Below are positions 1 through 10,174 of a stretch of 64,000 nucleotides of DNA, piece by piece. The number at the start of each line of letters is the position of its first letter. Positions within the stretch are counted from its first letter, which is position 1. The notes under the pieces were generated by a model, which was not told where the DNA came from, searched no databases, and was given only the letters and a program-made list of their open reading frames with translations. This stretch comes from Sceloporus undulatus (lineage: Eukaryota > Chordata > Lepidosauria > Squamata > Phrynosomatidae), in the NCBI RefSeq assembly GCF_019175285.1, contig NC_056524.1, positions 166,142,946 to 166,206,945 on the forward strand, in the 5' to 3' direction. The translations under genes and the position numbers were made by a program.

Positions 1-160
1 GGGATTTTGGACTCCAGCTCCCAGAATCCCAGGCTATTGGCCAACATAAGGGCACAGGTTTTTTTTTTTTGGGGGGGGCACATGGAAACCCACTGGGTGT
101 AAAGGGCAGGTCACACTCTCTCAGCCTCAGAGGGAGGCATAGGCAACACCCCCCCTAAAA
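1..160. repeat. Fragments of a hAT-type MITE and a tRNA-derived SINE
   Basis: The first 45 bases read like one half of the squamate MITE carrying the phrase CTCCCAGAATCCCAGG. Positions 85-150 match the middle of a Sauria-type SINE (CACTCTCTCAGCCTCAGAGG). Both are truncated and joined by low-complexity T and G runs. Family assignment is from recall of squamate repeats, not from a search. Confidence 0.45.
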
Positions 161-622
161 AAACGTGCCAACGGCTTCGCTGAACCAAGAAGATATTGAA
201 AGAATAGACTAGGAGTGGTCTTCCATCCAAAAATATTGTAAAAGATGGCCGTAACGGCAAAACATCTAGAGAAGGAGAGCTATTCTTGTTGACAAGTTTA
301 ATCTGAAGTTACTGTGGTGTTATTATGATGTTACTATGAGGTAATTATTGTTATTATGATGTCATTATGAATTTATTATGATGTTATCATGTTTCAGAGA
401 GAGGGATACAATTAAGTGTTTAAGTTGGTACCAATACGTTAGTTAAAAATGTGGTAGGAACTAATGGAAGGATTTTGTTTTGTTTAGTATACGACTTTTA
501 AAAAAGTAGACATTTTAGCTAGATTTTTATGTATGTTTTTTATACTTTTATTCTGTTTTGTATCTTTACTGTTTCTTTGTAATTTTATGTTTGTTTGCAA
601 ACTTTAATATATATATATATAA
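161..622. other. AT-rich upstream flank, nothing recognised
   Basis: AT-rich sequence with repeated TTATTATGATG-like words (300-390) and a short TA run (608-620). No convincing ORF, RNA gene or repeat boundary was seen. Confidence 0.5.
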
Positions 623-704
623 AAACTGTGTGGAACGACTTTGGGCGCAACAGCACAGAGGGTTCTCTCTGGGCTGTTGCGCCCAAAGTCGCTTCACACA
701 GTTT
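623..704. repeat. 38-bp-arm inverted repeat (hairpin)
   Basis: Arms 623-660 and 667-704 are reverse complements with three mismatches and a 6-base loop (661-666). The core of each arm is CGACTTTGGGCGCAACAGC or its complement. It lies next to a smaller stem (729-737 with 747-755). It could be a foldback-element end or a MITE remnant; no target duplication was identified. Confidence 0.75.
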
Positions 705-1048
705 CCAGTTCACCAACTGAACTGACCAAAAAAAGCCGTTGGAGCGGGCTTTTTTAAACTGAACCGCAGGAGGGCGGGACCTGCGAGGGGGGAGACAGAC
801 AACAAAGCCCTCCTATGAGAGAAGACGTGGGCGGGGCTTAAGGTAAAAGCCAGGTTCGAGGAGCCTGATGAGAACTTCGGTCGGAGACCTTCTCATCTCA
901 TCAAAGCCGCGGCCGCCGTTGCCAAGGCGACCCGGATGCGATTGGCCGAGACGTTCGCGCAAGAGAGAATGGGCGGCAACAGAGCCTAGGGGGCGGTGCC
1001 TGAGAAGCAGTGCCTCCTCCTCCTCCTCCTCTTAGACTTCGGACAAGG

Positions 1049-1056
1049 TGACGTCA
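1049..1056. promoter_or_regulatory. Perfect CRE, upstream promoter copy
   Basis: The palindromic CRE TGACGTCA follows the TCCTCC tract at the end of the first promoter module. CREB/ATF binding is inferred from the motif. Confidence 0.7.
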
Positions 1057-1110
1057 CTGAACAGAAGATGTGGGCGGAGCTTAGGTAACTTAGCTTCGAG
1101 GAGCCTGAGT

Positions 1111-1224
1111 GGTACTCAACGTTTGGATTTTTTGAGACTTCAACTCCCAGAAGTCCCAGTCACTATGCTCATTGTTCAGGAATTCTGGGCAGTGAAGTCC
1201 GAAAAGTTCCAAAGGTTGAGAACC
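1111..1224. mobile_element. hAT-type MITE inside the second promoter copy
   Basis: Imperfect terminal inverted repeats of about 42 bases flank this 114-base piece. The left end reads GGTACTCAACGTTTGG and the complement of the right end GGTTCTCAACCTTTGG, followed on both sides by CTCCCAGAA-like sequence. This matches the common hAT-type end (GGTTCTCAACCTTTGG). It is absent at the matching place in the first promoter copy, so the insertion came after the duplication or was lost from copy one. Confidence 0.65.
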
Positions 1225-1392
1225 GCCGCGCCGCCGTTGCCAAGGCGACCCGAGAGGCGTCGCGGATGCGATTGGCCGCCGCGACGTGTCTGAGCGCGCG
1301 CGAGTGGGCGGGGTTAGAATCTACGGAGGGAGGAGGGGGCGGCGCCTGAGAAGTAGTGCCTCCTCCTCCTCTTAGGCGTCGTCGGGCGGGGG

Positions 1393-1400
1393 TGACGTCA
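1393..1400. promoter_or_regulatory. Perfect CRE, downstream promoter copy
   Basis: Second TGACGTCA, 344 bases after the first and 146 bases before the NRBF2 ATG. It is the likelier site for proximal promoter control because of its distance to the start codon. Confidence 0.7.
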
Positions 1401-1545
1401 ATGCGTGAGTGAGTGCGTGCGCGCCCCCGAGCGCGCGGGGCGGAAGCGCCCGGAGCTGGGAACTGGGGTCGGCGTTGTTTACAGCCATCGGTCCTCCGTC
1501 GGGGGCGAAGGGGCCGCTCCAGTGCCCATGTGCCCTCAGCCGCCC

Positions 1546-1575
1546 ATGGAGGTGATGGAGGGCCCGCTCAACCTG
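1546..1575 (+). CDS. NRBF2: NRBF2 coding exon 1
   Basis: Codes MEVMEGPLNL, identical to the family N-terminus as I recall it. The donor GTGAGT follows directly at 1576. An upstream ATG at 1528 is followed by TGCCCTCAG and does not give the conserved protein, so 1546 is chosen. Exon 1 ends in phase 0. This exon is too short to be found as an ORF. Confidence 0.93.
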
Positions 1576-1719
1576 GTGAGTGGCTTCGGGGGAAGCGGAG
1601 GGAGGGTGACGTGGCGCGGAAGGGACGGGGGAGGAGGAGGAAAATTGGCCCTTCGCGGCTTCCGTAGCCACAACAACAACAGCAACCCTGTGAGGAAGGC
1701 CGGCCGGGAAGGAATATGA

Positions 1720-1892
1720 CGCCATCCTCAAGCCAGGGTCACCCAGTGGGCTTTAATAGCCCAAGCTACAAAGCCCGCGATTCCATAGCATTGAGCCACT
1801 GCAGTTTGAGTGCTGTCAGACTGCAAGCATCATCCAGGGAGGGATTCGAACCCTGCTCTCTCTCCAGAGTCAGGGTCCAATGCTCAGATCAC
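1720..1892 (-). repeat. tRNA-headed SINE fragment with a MITE piece
   Basis: Read on the minus strand, the block has a tRNA-like B-box phrase (GGGTTCGAATCCCT at about 1840-1853) and a downstream GGGTGACCCTGG typical of Sauria SINEs. A MITE-like segment with CAATGCTATGGAAT interrupts it. Truncated and diverged. Confidence 0.5.
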
Positions 1893-1935
1893 CGCCCGTG
1901 TTTTCTCCTGCATGGAATGCCTGAATACCTTCAAG

Positions 1936-2046
1936 CAGTGGTTCCCACACTTTGGCCCTCCAGACTTTGGCTCCCAGGAGTGCTGACTGTGGGCCAAGTT
2001 GGCTGGGGCTTCTGGGAGTTGAAATCCAAAACAGGTAGAGGACCAG
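1936..2046. mobile_element. hAT-type MITE
   Basis: Begins near CAGTGGTTCCCACACTTTGG, has the inverted pair GGCTCCCAGGAG and CTTCTGGGAGTTG, and ends near the sequence AAACAGGTAGAGGACC. Same broad family as the promoter MITE at 1111-1224. Confidence 0.5.
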
Positions 2047-2059
2047 AGTCAGGTAAGCA

Positions 2060-2266
2060 CCGCCTCCCTAAAGGCAGCGGAGATCACCTGGTCTTGGTCT
2101 GGTTAGTACTTGGATGGGAAACCACCAACAAAGACCTGGAGCTGTAGCCTACGTTTCAGGGGATGGAAGTGGCAAAACCGCCTCTTGAGTGTTCCTTGCC
2201 TAAGGAAACCCTGTGAAATTCAGGGGTCACCATAAGTTGACAGGTGACTGGAAGGCACAGACACAC
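2060..2266 (+). repeat. 5S-rRNA-derived SINE
   Basis: Contains GGTTAGTACTTGGATGGGA, the 3' half of 5S rRNA (box C region), followed by GCTGTAGCC. The body has GCCTAAGGAAACCCTGTGAA and a tail with GTCACCATAAGTTGACAGG. The 5S head and RTE-like tail fit the 5S-Sauria SINE type. Confidence 0.7.
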
Positions 2267-2526
2267 ATCTCCAGGCGCCCTCCATGCGGTCTCACAGGGC
2301 CCTTTGTATAGGTTTCTTCTTAAGGGAAGAGCAATTAGTAGCCAGCCATTTCACTGCCAGGGGCAGAGGGACCACTACACCTGTCTCATAGTTGGCCGCT
2401 GTGGAGTCGGACAATGCCTTTGAGAACTGGTACGGGGAAAGGAATGCCTTTGAGAAGGATATATGTCTTTCATGAACTCCCTGGAACACACCATCTATTA
2501 TATATATACTAGCATACAATGCTTTA

Positions 2527-2616
2527 TGGGAGCCAATCTGGTGTAATGGCTTGTTGAACTACAACCCTGGAGACCAAGCTTTAATCCCCCGCTCAGCCAT
2601 GGAAACCTATTGGGAC
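2527..2616 (+). repeat. Truncated tRNA-derived SINE head
   Basis: Begins GGAGCCAATCTGGTGTAATGG (tRNA-like A-box side), then AACTACAACCCTGGAGACCA. Resembles the Sauria SINE head and lacks the tail. Confidence 0.55.
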
Positions 2617-3139
2617 CATTGCTTTATAGCATTCAAAGTGCCTTGTAACTGGGCAATTTTTGCAGCAACATAGTGAGGTAAAGTATTATTATTATCCTTG
2701 TATTGATAAAGATGCTGTCTGTTATCATCGTCATTATACCACCCTTATTATTATTGTCCACCCAATACATGGCCTTAACCCACAAAAGCCATACCCATTG
2801 CACTGTACCGCTGTAAAAAAATAGGCAGGATTTTCGCATCTGACCAAAACATAATCTTCCTGTTACCCGTTTAAGAGACAAATTGTATGTGAAACAACTC
2901 TGAGTGGAAGAAATGTCTCACGCTGGCTGGGCCTCTGTGGCCATGGAGATGTTTTTGGTGTACAACTCCCATAGGCCTTAACCATTACAGCCCAAACTGA
3001 GTCATAATGGGAACTGGAGTCAGAAACATTGTGAAAGTCACAGTTGGCTATCCCTATCCTAAGTGGTAGATATTTTATTGGCACTGGAGAAAAAGCAGTG
3101 CACCAGAGTCTTTACCATTTTAGCATTCATGGAATCATT

Positions 3140-3370
3140 GGCCCTATACAGACAGGCCAAAATAAAGCTGCTTCGGGTCACTTTGGAGGTATGCTGTTTG
3201 AATGATGCATGCGTCCCAAGAGTCTGGAAGCTGCACCAGAGCCATGTTCCTGTCCTAAGGACTAGAGCACAACTTTTGGCGCAGCTTCTGAACTCTTAGT
3301 ACGCATTCATCATTGAAACAGCATACCTCCAAAGTGACCCAAAGCAGCTTTAATTTGGCTGTATGGGGCC
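3140..3370. mobile_element. MITE with about 70-bp inverted termini (family A)
   Basis: Left end GGCCCTATACAGACAGGCC and right end complement GGCCCCATACAGCCAAAT are followed on both arms by AAAGCTGCTT and GTCACTTTGGAGGTATGCTG. Arms of about 70 bases flank a short centre. Flanks share ATT, a possible 3-base duplication as in Harbinger elements. A sibling copy is at 44065-44264. Confidence 0.75.
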
Positions 3371-4800
3371 ATTGTGGGGTTGCTATAATATAGTAAGAGC
3401 TAGATCCACAGTTCAGTTCATGTCTTGCTCCCTAAGTTTCATTGCTGTTATCTTTTGTAATAAGACAGATATTTATATAGTTGCCACATGTGTATAAATA
3501 GATACACAAGACTTTCCACTTTTGGTATAAATGTATGCCAGATAGCCTTTAGGCTCTTTGTCCAAGCACTGGAAAAAACAACTAGGAACAATTGGAAGTG
3601 ATTTGTAGCCTTGATATACAGGCTAGTATGGCATAACTTTATTGACTCTGCAGCAAAATACACAGGGCTTGAAGAAAGAGTCATTAAACCGTTGGCAGAT
3701 TTGACATGTAAAACATACTTTATAGGTGAGTGCAGATTTGAGTATGGTTACTTCAGTATGGTATGCTTCAAAAATAGTCCTGAAGACATCTTAAGTAAAA
3801 TCTTGAATGTTGATCAGCAGTTTGTAGATCTCAATACCTCTTCCTAGGTTTAGAAAGATGTTCAATAAAAACGTATTGATTTTAGTGAAGAGTAGTGAAG
3901 AGAAGAAGGTACAGTAGAATTGGATTGCTTCCATTTCATGACAGTCACTACATGTTGCATTAGTCCTTTGTTCTAATTGGTAAACATAGCTAGGAAACAT
4001 GTAAGGTTTTAAAACTGTCTTAGTTTGTATGAAGAACCAGAATGTTGGATCACTCACTGAAAAGGTCTAATTCAGGAGACAAGTTATAAAGTGCATGCTA
4101 TTTTTCCAACCATAAAGAATTTGCTACTTAAACAAAAGCAGGAAGTGAGAACCAAATGAGGGCAATAACGCATGATTCATGGCGAGAAGCATGTCATAAC
4201 AAAGTTGTTTCAAACAAACAAAAAAACAAATTTGGCAAAACACACGTATGGAAAAATAAAGCGCACGTTGCTCACTTGCAGCATGATAATGTAGTGTTTC
4301 CAGAAATGTCAAAGCCTCTGTCCTGTTATGGACATAGACATGATATGTTTCCTATATGTCTGTGTATGTAATTTTTTGGGTATTGCAGGAGTTGGTATTC
4401 CTTTCCTCTCTGCAGTAACCCCCATCCCCAATTTACTGAGCAGCCTCTGAAGCCCCTGAACAGCCATTTTGTGCTTCTTGGGGAGTAGGCAGGATCACAG
4501 AAGCGTCTAGCTATGTCCTTGTTCCCAGGTGCAAAATGTTGGCCTCAGAGGTGAGGTCTGCCAGGATCTGCCAGAGGTCTCAGTGCTGCAATACTAATTT
4601 CAAAGCTGGCTATGGGCACGTAGCAGTATGCTTCTCTGATCTTTCTCACCCTCCATGAAGCATGGAGTGACTCTGTGGGATGGAGTGACTGTGCTTTTCA
4701 GAGGCTGTTCAGTAGGTTTGGGCATTGTATGTGTTTCATACAACACCTACTACGCTACGCTTAGCCACACAAGATTGTGGCTGATATATGTTACTATGTA
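3371..4800. other. NRBF2 intron 1 stretch, nothing recognised
   Basis: Unique-looking AT-rich intron sequence. Short ORFs here have no recognisable domains. Positions 4440-4620 have a GC-richer patch (GCCATTTTGTGCTTCTTGG) that may be an old repeat, but no boundaries were found. Confidence 0.4.
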
Positions 4801-5200
4801 TAGTTGTTATTTGCTATCAAGTCAGTGTCAATATATGGCAGCCCTATAAATGAGAAATTTCCAATAGATCCTGTTATTAACTGCTCTGCCAAGGTCTTGT
4901 AAACTCAGGGCCATGGCTTCCTCGATTGAGTCAATCCATGTGTAGCGTGGTATTCCTGTTTTCCTACTGCTTTCTCTGCCAAGCATTATCCTCTCCCCCC
5001 TCCTCCAGTGAGTCATGACATCTCATGATAATGTCCAAAGTACATTACCCTTGTTTTAGTCATTTTGGCCTGTAGTGACACTTCAGACTTGATTTGCTCT
5101 TGGGCCCATTTATTTGTCTCTTTGGCAGTCCACAGTATCTGTAAAACTTTCACCTAACACCACATTTTGGGTGAGTTCTCTTTCTGTCCATTTTCCTCAC
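4800..5200 (-). repeat. LINE 3' fragment (RTE/Vingi-like)
   Basis: The minus-strand reading at 4828-5016 includes GIPRYTWIDSIEEAM and LQDLGRAVNNRIYW, the pattern seen at the C-terminus of RTE-type and related LINE reverse transcriptases. It is short and diverged. The exact clade is uncertain. Confidence 0.5.
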
Positions 5201-5477
5201 TGTCCTACTTTCACAACCGTCAAGAGAAGTAGAAAATACTGTGGTATGGATGCATCTGACTGGTAGCCAATGATATATCTGTATATTTGGGGATCTTGAA
5301 GGAAATAATGTACAGTATAACTTGGTTTGTTTATAATGTCTAGCTCAGGTATATTAAGTTTAAAAGTGTCCTTTATTCAGACCACAATTACAAACGTATT
5401 AACTGAACTAAAATGTTTAAAAATTCAATTACAAATAGAATTACCGTCTGCTGATCTCTAAGAAATGTATGATCCTT

Positions 5478-5545
5478 CATAGCCATCTTGGATCCCATCC
5501 CAGGAGAAAAGTGGGGTATAAATTCAATAAATAAATGAATTCATT
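5478..5545 (+). repeat. LINE 3' end (L2-like)
   Basis: GAAAAGTGGGGTATAAATTC followed by an AATAAATA tail is the typical 3' terminus of L2/CR1-like LINEs. Confidence 0.5.
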
Positions 5546-6206
5546 TTTGCCAATTACAAAGGGCAATCAAAGAAGGGCTTAAAACAGAAACAATCCTCCA
5601 GCATAAAGTAAAATAACTAGTGATGTATTTTGAATTCAGTTTCTGTACAATGCCAAGCAAATAAAGAAATATGAACTGATGGGGAAATGAGGATGGAGGA
5701 AGCCTTCATGAAAAATTCGTCTACTTTCATTTTCTGAGGTCCGATTGTCAGCAGTTTCTGGTTCTGATCCCTAATTATTATTTTTTACCATCTCCACAGG
5801 CATCTAAAAACTGAAGGTTTGCCCAGACTGAGACAGGCTTTCCCCTCCTTTCATTTGTCAGTTGATGTTGTGATTGGGTATGACTGTTTCCAAACATAGG
5901 CCACTTTTTATCACCTGCTGCCAAAAATGGAAGTACCTGACGTAGGCAAGTAGCAAGAGGTTGGACACTGTCAGTTTTGTTAAAACCTGTACATTTAGGC
6001 TTTGGTGGTATGTCTGCAGAATAGACTGGGATCTAATGTTATGCTGGAAGATAAATCATTGCAGCTGTGACAATCAGAGAACAACTCCGATTCAGGTGTA
6101 GGCCCTGGTCTGTTCTGGTTCTATGAACAATTGCTCTAAGGTGGCAAGAAAAGGCAAGGATGCACACACAGGGATAGTGAATATCCTTGTTGAAGGAACA
6201 CTATCT
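5546..6206. other. NRBF2 intron 1 stretch, nothing recognised
   Basis: No ORF, RNA or repeat signature could be supported here. Confidence 0.4.
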
Positions 6207-6347
6207 GAATCATAGAATCATAGAGTTGGAAGAGACCACAAGGGCCATCCAGTCCAACCCCCTGCCATGCAGGAAATCCAAATCAAAGCATCCCCAGCAC
6301 ATGGCCATCTAGCCTCTGCTTAAAGACCTCCAAGGAAGGAGACTCTG
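6207..6347 (-). repeat. CR1 LINE 3' end
   Basis: AATCATAGAATCATAGAGTT and AGTCCAACCCCCTGCCATGC are hallmark reptile CR1 3' sequences in reverse orientation. The terminal ATTCTATGATTC repeat is at the left. Heavily 5'-truncated. Confidence 0.85.
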
Positions 6348-6546
6348 GGCAGATGATGGAAAATAGAAAGAAAATAAGAGGCCATATCTCACCAACTGTA
6401 TTAATCAATAGTACTTCAAGGACCATTAAGCATCTTTCAATCTAGTGAAAACATGGAGGTGCTTTATATTGAGTTGTACTGTGTCTCCCACTTACCTCCA
6501 ACCTGAGTTGCTCCAGTGTTTTAGCACACAGCTCCTGTCCTTTCCT

Positions 6547-6613
6547 GTCAGAATTGCTAGTGGTCAGGGATGATGGGAATTAGGCTCAGATGTGTGGAGG
6601 GAGGTACCCAGGC
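6547..6613. repeat. hAT-type MITE fragment
   Basis: GTGGTCAGGGATGATGGGAA followed by a GTGTGGAGGGAGGTACC-like end. This is the right half of the common squamate MITE. Confidence 0.45.
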
Positions 6614-6803
6614 TGTGGATGCTTAATTTAATCCAACATAGTTAACTGATCTGCCCACAGCCCTTTGAGGACTGAAGCTGAGTTGCTTTGTAGCCCTGAA
6701 TCCTGGTACAAAGCATATGTTCTGTTAGCCCCTGGCCACACTGTTATGTTGTACTTCAGCTTTGAACAGAACAATTACAGCAGGACAGTCCATACATTGT
6801 AAA

Positions 6804-6940
6804 GCAGAGATGAGCAAAATGTGAGCCTCTTGTCTTTATTGGACTGCAGTTCCTATCAGCCTCAGCCAGCATCGTCAGTGGTAAGCAATGCTGGAAATTG
6901 TAGTCCAATATCATCTGAAAGACTACAGTTTGACAACCCA
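6804..6940. mobile_element. hAT-type MITE
   Basis: TTGGACTGCAGTTCCTATCA and ATTGTAGTCCAATA form the inner inverted repeat around a CAGCCAGCATCG centre, with degraded CAGAGATGAGCAAAA and TTTGACAACCC ends. Confidence 0.6.
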
Positions 6941-9378
6941 TTTGAAACGGAATTATCATCATTGACTGTCATTTGGGTGGTGATTCCATCTGGATCATTC
7001 TGCCCTGCATTGAATGTACATCAGTGTTTGGAACTGGATGAAGGAGATTTGAACCATAAAACCTTTAAATGCCCTTGTAACCACATAATATTATTCAACT
7101 GGTTATATGACGTAAAATTAAAATGTCTTGTACATACACTTGTAGAATAAATTATCATGCATTTACAGTTATAGTTCCCTTTACTTGTTTTTCATGTGTG
7201 TGGTTTTACATTAGCAAGTGGAAAAATATTCCCTAAGGAATCACTGGATGAATCACCTCTCAATTTTTTAACTTCCACAACCATATGTAGAATTTACTGA
7301 ATAGGAAATATAGCTACAGTGTGAGTGGGTAGTTCAAACACAAGATTGTTTGGCAGTGCTTTTATCCCACCCCTTGGCAGAAGGCTATTTTGACAGGTGG
7401 CACTTTAGGCTGCTGGCAGCATGTAGGCCAGTTGTTGGAACAAGAAGGATCTCGGGGCCAGCCTAAATGAGTCTAGATGATTTTCGAAGTACCATCCTTT
7501 TCAGAAGGAGCCATAAACCATAGCAATAAGCAGTACACCAGGAGCTAGACATATGCAGATCTTTCTTTGAAGATGCCAGCCACAGATGCTGACGAAACGT
7601 CAGGGATAAACTCTTCTAGAACATGGCCACATAGCCTGAAAAAGCCACACAAAGATGCAGATCTATTTGGTTATGATCAGTATGGTTTCTTACATTGTGC
7701 TTAAAATGGGAGATACTCTAGAAGTGAACTGTTCTGCCCTTCCAGTAATGTGCAGTGAAGGAAACCATGCCTCTCTTGGGGAGAAGCATGAGCTCCAGAT
7801 GCTGACAAGCTCATGCAGAGAAATATAGGCCCTTGTTTCTCCTTCCTTCATAAAAACCATTCACCATTATCTAAAGTCCTGATAATACCTTGACTTTTTG
7901 CCCTTGGCTGACCTAAATTGTTGTCAAATTTAATGGCTGATCATCTCTGTAAGCCCAGTGATCCCTACCAAAGTTACACAGCAGTGACTTTTTGCTGCTG
8001 GGTATTTGTGCATTAGTTGAATGATATTAGTGTAGCATTTGCAATTGGGGGGGGGGGGGGGGTTCAAGAGGTGATTCAGCAATGCTGTACATGCATTGCC
8101 TCTTTTAGGCGTTAGAGCTGGTACTGCTGATCCCTACGAGAATTATTTGATCATTTGGGCCCTATTAATATATTCTAACTACTTTAAGGAAACACGCAAG
8201 AAGTGGGGAGTGTTGCTGCTCTATGTCTCAGTGTCACTCTCCCGTGAAGAACAGTATTCAGAAGCAGACAGCTTCAGACAGTTGTTCTTCATGTAAGGAA
8301 TATGAGATTGGAAGCAGGGCAGGATGGGGCTATGGCACTTCCCTCCCCTCCCTAAATTGTTTCAGTAAATGAATTGGAATGCCTGAATAAAAGTCAGGTC
8401 TTGCTATAATGTAGGTTTCATGTTTTCTAAAAAGAAAATGTCTTCTTTAGTTAAAGATTCAAGAATATGCATTTACTATTCTTGGCCTGTTTGGTATAGT
8501 GTCTAAGGAAAACTTGCTAAATCAAAGGAAATCCCCATAGTTTCTCCCAGCTGTGCTTGTCTTTCAATGAACTTGCTATTGCTAAGAAATAGTGCCTAGC
8601 AGCTCAGAGTCATTTTCTCTGTTATAAACCTGTCTGTTTCTTCCCCTTCTCCCTTTTCTTCAAAGCACTCTGTAGCCCTTTCAGCATATCATTTCAGAGG
8701 AAACCACAACTTTTTAAAAACAGTGCCTATACTGGTTTTAATGTAGGGTTTTGCTTTGTTTTTTTACTCCTATCCAAATTGCAGGATGGTTGTGTGTCTT
8801 GTTGTGTTTTCACTGGAATGGTGGAATGGCTGTGGAATAGAGCCAGGTGCTTCCCAATGCTGGAATCTGCCAGCATCCAAGGCCTGGGTTTGGTTTGCCA
8901 GAAGTTCCCATAGAATATGTGTGAGAGAGAAAGGCAAAACAGCTTCACAGATTGGATTCAAGGCTTGCTTCTCAAAACAACACTTCAGCATTCTGTCTCC
9001 TGTTTCTCTTTGACAAAAGTGATATGCTGATAGTCCACTTGGGGATAGATGAGAATGAGAAACTCTTGGATGAGGATTAGTTTCACATAAAGCTATGTAT
9101 TAAGCCTGCAATGAGTTTTGTAAGGGAAGGTTTATAGTTCGTTTTGCAAAAACATGAAAAAGGAGCATATATTTCCCAAGCAGTCTTGTAGAAAATGATC
9201 AGCTTTCTAGCCGTTCTTAAGTGCCAAGCTGTGCAACTCAAAATGTGAGGCAAGGCTGTTGTTTCTGTTTTGAATCATGTTTTATCTATATCATGGCTTC
9301 TTTGAAAAACTGAAATAGGTACAGATGTTTAAATAGCAACAAACGATTCCAGTTTTTAAAGTTTGTTTTCTTTTAAAG
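6941..9378. other. NRBF2 intron 1 distal part
   Basis: Mostly unrecognised intron. It holds an interspersed repeat at 7565-7650 (GATGCCAGCCACAGATGCTG, then ACGAAACGTCAGG, then AACATGGCCACATAGCC), a phrase frequent in reptile genomes, and a run of 16 G at 8047-8062. The 8096-8296 and 8756-9013 reading frames have no recognisable domain. Confidence 0.5.
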
Positions 9379-9463
9379 GCTCATCAGCAGAGCAGAAAAG
9401 CTGACCGTTCACTGGCAGTGGGAAAGTATGAAGAAGCAGTTTCTTGTCACAAAAAAGCAGCAG
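9379..9463 (+). CDS. NRBF2: NRBF2 coding exon 2
   Basis: Codes AHQQSRKADRSLAVGKYEEA and then VSCHKKAA, the core helices of the MIT-like ATG14-binding region. Preceded by a T-rich tract and acceptor TTAAAG and followed by donor GTGAGC. It ends after the first base of an Ala codon completed by exon 3. Confidence 0.95.
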
Positions 9464-9709
9464 GTGAGCTGTTAACTGGGAAGCGATTTATGATGTGGCT
9501 GGTGTGGACCCTTGATCCTCCTAGCATGTTCAAACAGTTGTTCTCAATTCAGAGGAATAGTAGGAGAAAAATGACCATTACCTGATGTGGTGATCCTGGC
9601 TGGGGAAAAAAGTCTGTTGTCTCAAGAGTTTATTATGTGTTATCCAGAAGAAAGAAGTTGTTTAGCAGTCTGCACACTTGGAAGTAAAACAATTGTGGCT
9701 GTTGCAAAG

Positions 9710-9814
9710 CAGAGATGGGCAACATGTGGTCCTCTGCAGTTTTTCTCAGCCATAGCCAGAGGGATGCTAAGAGCAACAGCCCCAAATTTTGGAGGGCCGC
9801 AGTTGCCTACCCTG
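9710..9814. mobile_element. hAT-type MITE
   Basis: Ends CAGAGATGGGCAAC and GTTGCCTACCCTG are inverted complements and resemble the cleaner copy at 43112-43495. The inner GGTCCTCTGCAG and GGAGGGCCGCAG form the second inverted pair. Confidence 0.6.
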
Positions 9815-10133
9815 CTGTAGATAACAATCTGAACTGAGTGCCAAAATCTTACCTTTAAGATGCCAGGCTGCAGTTCACCAATATCTTAAACATATTTGTT
9901 GGTAAGAAAATATTTTCCCACTCACTAAATAGAAGTTCCTGATGGTAATGGACTCCAGTCATTTTAGAGGGAGAAATGTAGTATCCTAACTTCATGAGTA
10001 TTATGGTAGATTCCGGCACTTAGTGCGTTTTAGTCTGGATTAGGGTCGGGAATTTTTCATTTTATGTATAGAATTGCAGCCAGGCTTGGTTAGGTTTCTT
10101 TTTGATCTAAATGTTTCTTTTTATTATATGCAG

Positions 10134-10174
10134 CATATCTTTTGGAGGCCATGAAGCTAACACGATCGGATCAG
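10134..10174 (+). CDS. NRBF2: NRBF2 coding exon 3
   Basis: A 41-base exon finishing the split Ala codon and coding YLLEAMKLTRSDQ, the last MIT-region helix. Acceptor TATGCAG and donor GTGAGA flank it. Found by homology to the family; too short for ORF detection. Confidence 0.94.

Larger units (their letters stand above)
740..1545 (+). promoter_or_regulatory. NRBF2: NRBF2 CpG-rich promoter with internal tandem duplication
   Basis: This GC- and CpG-rich block ends at the NRBF2 start codon and has no TATA box. Two diverged copies of the same module lie head to tail: about 820-1060 and about 1061-1402. Each has, in order, a GC box (near 829 and 1071), an X-box-like GTTGCCAAGGCGAC (918-931 and 1236-1249), an inverted CCAAT box ATTGG (941-945 and 1271-1275), a TCCTCC-repeat tract, and a consensus CRE TGACGTCA (1049-1056 and 1393-1400). 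The order and sequence of sites are visible directly. Binding by RFX, NF-Y and CREB/ATF factors is inferred from the motifs. The transcription start was not determined and may lie after either CRE. Confidence 0.8.

Noticed and set aside
1405-1719. Overlapping ORFs of 84-119 residues on both strands across the NRBF2 start
   Set aside because: They arise from GC-rich promoter and exon 1 sequence; only the short MEVMEGPLNL exon matches a known protein.
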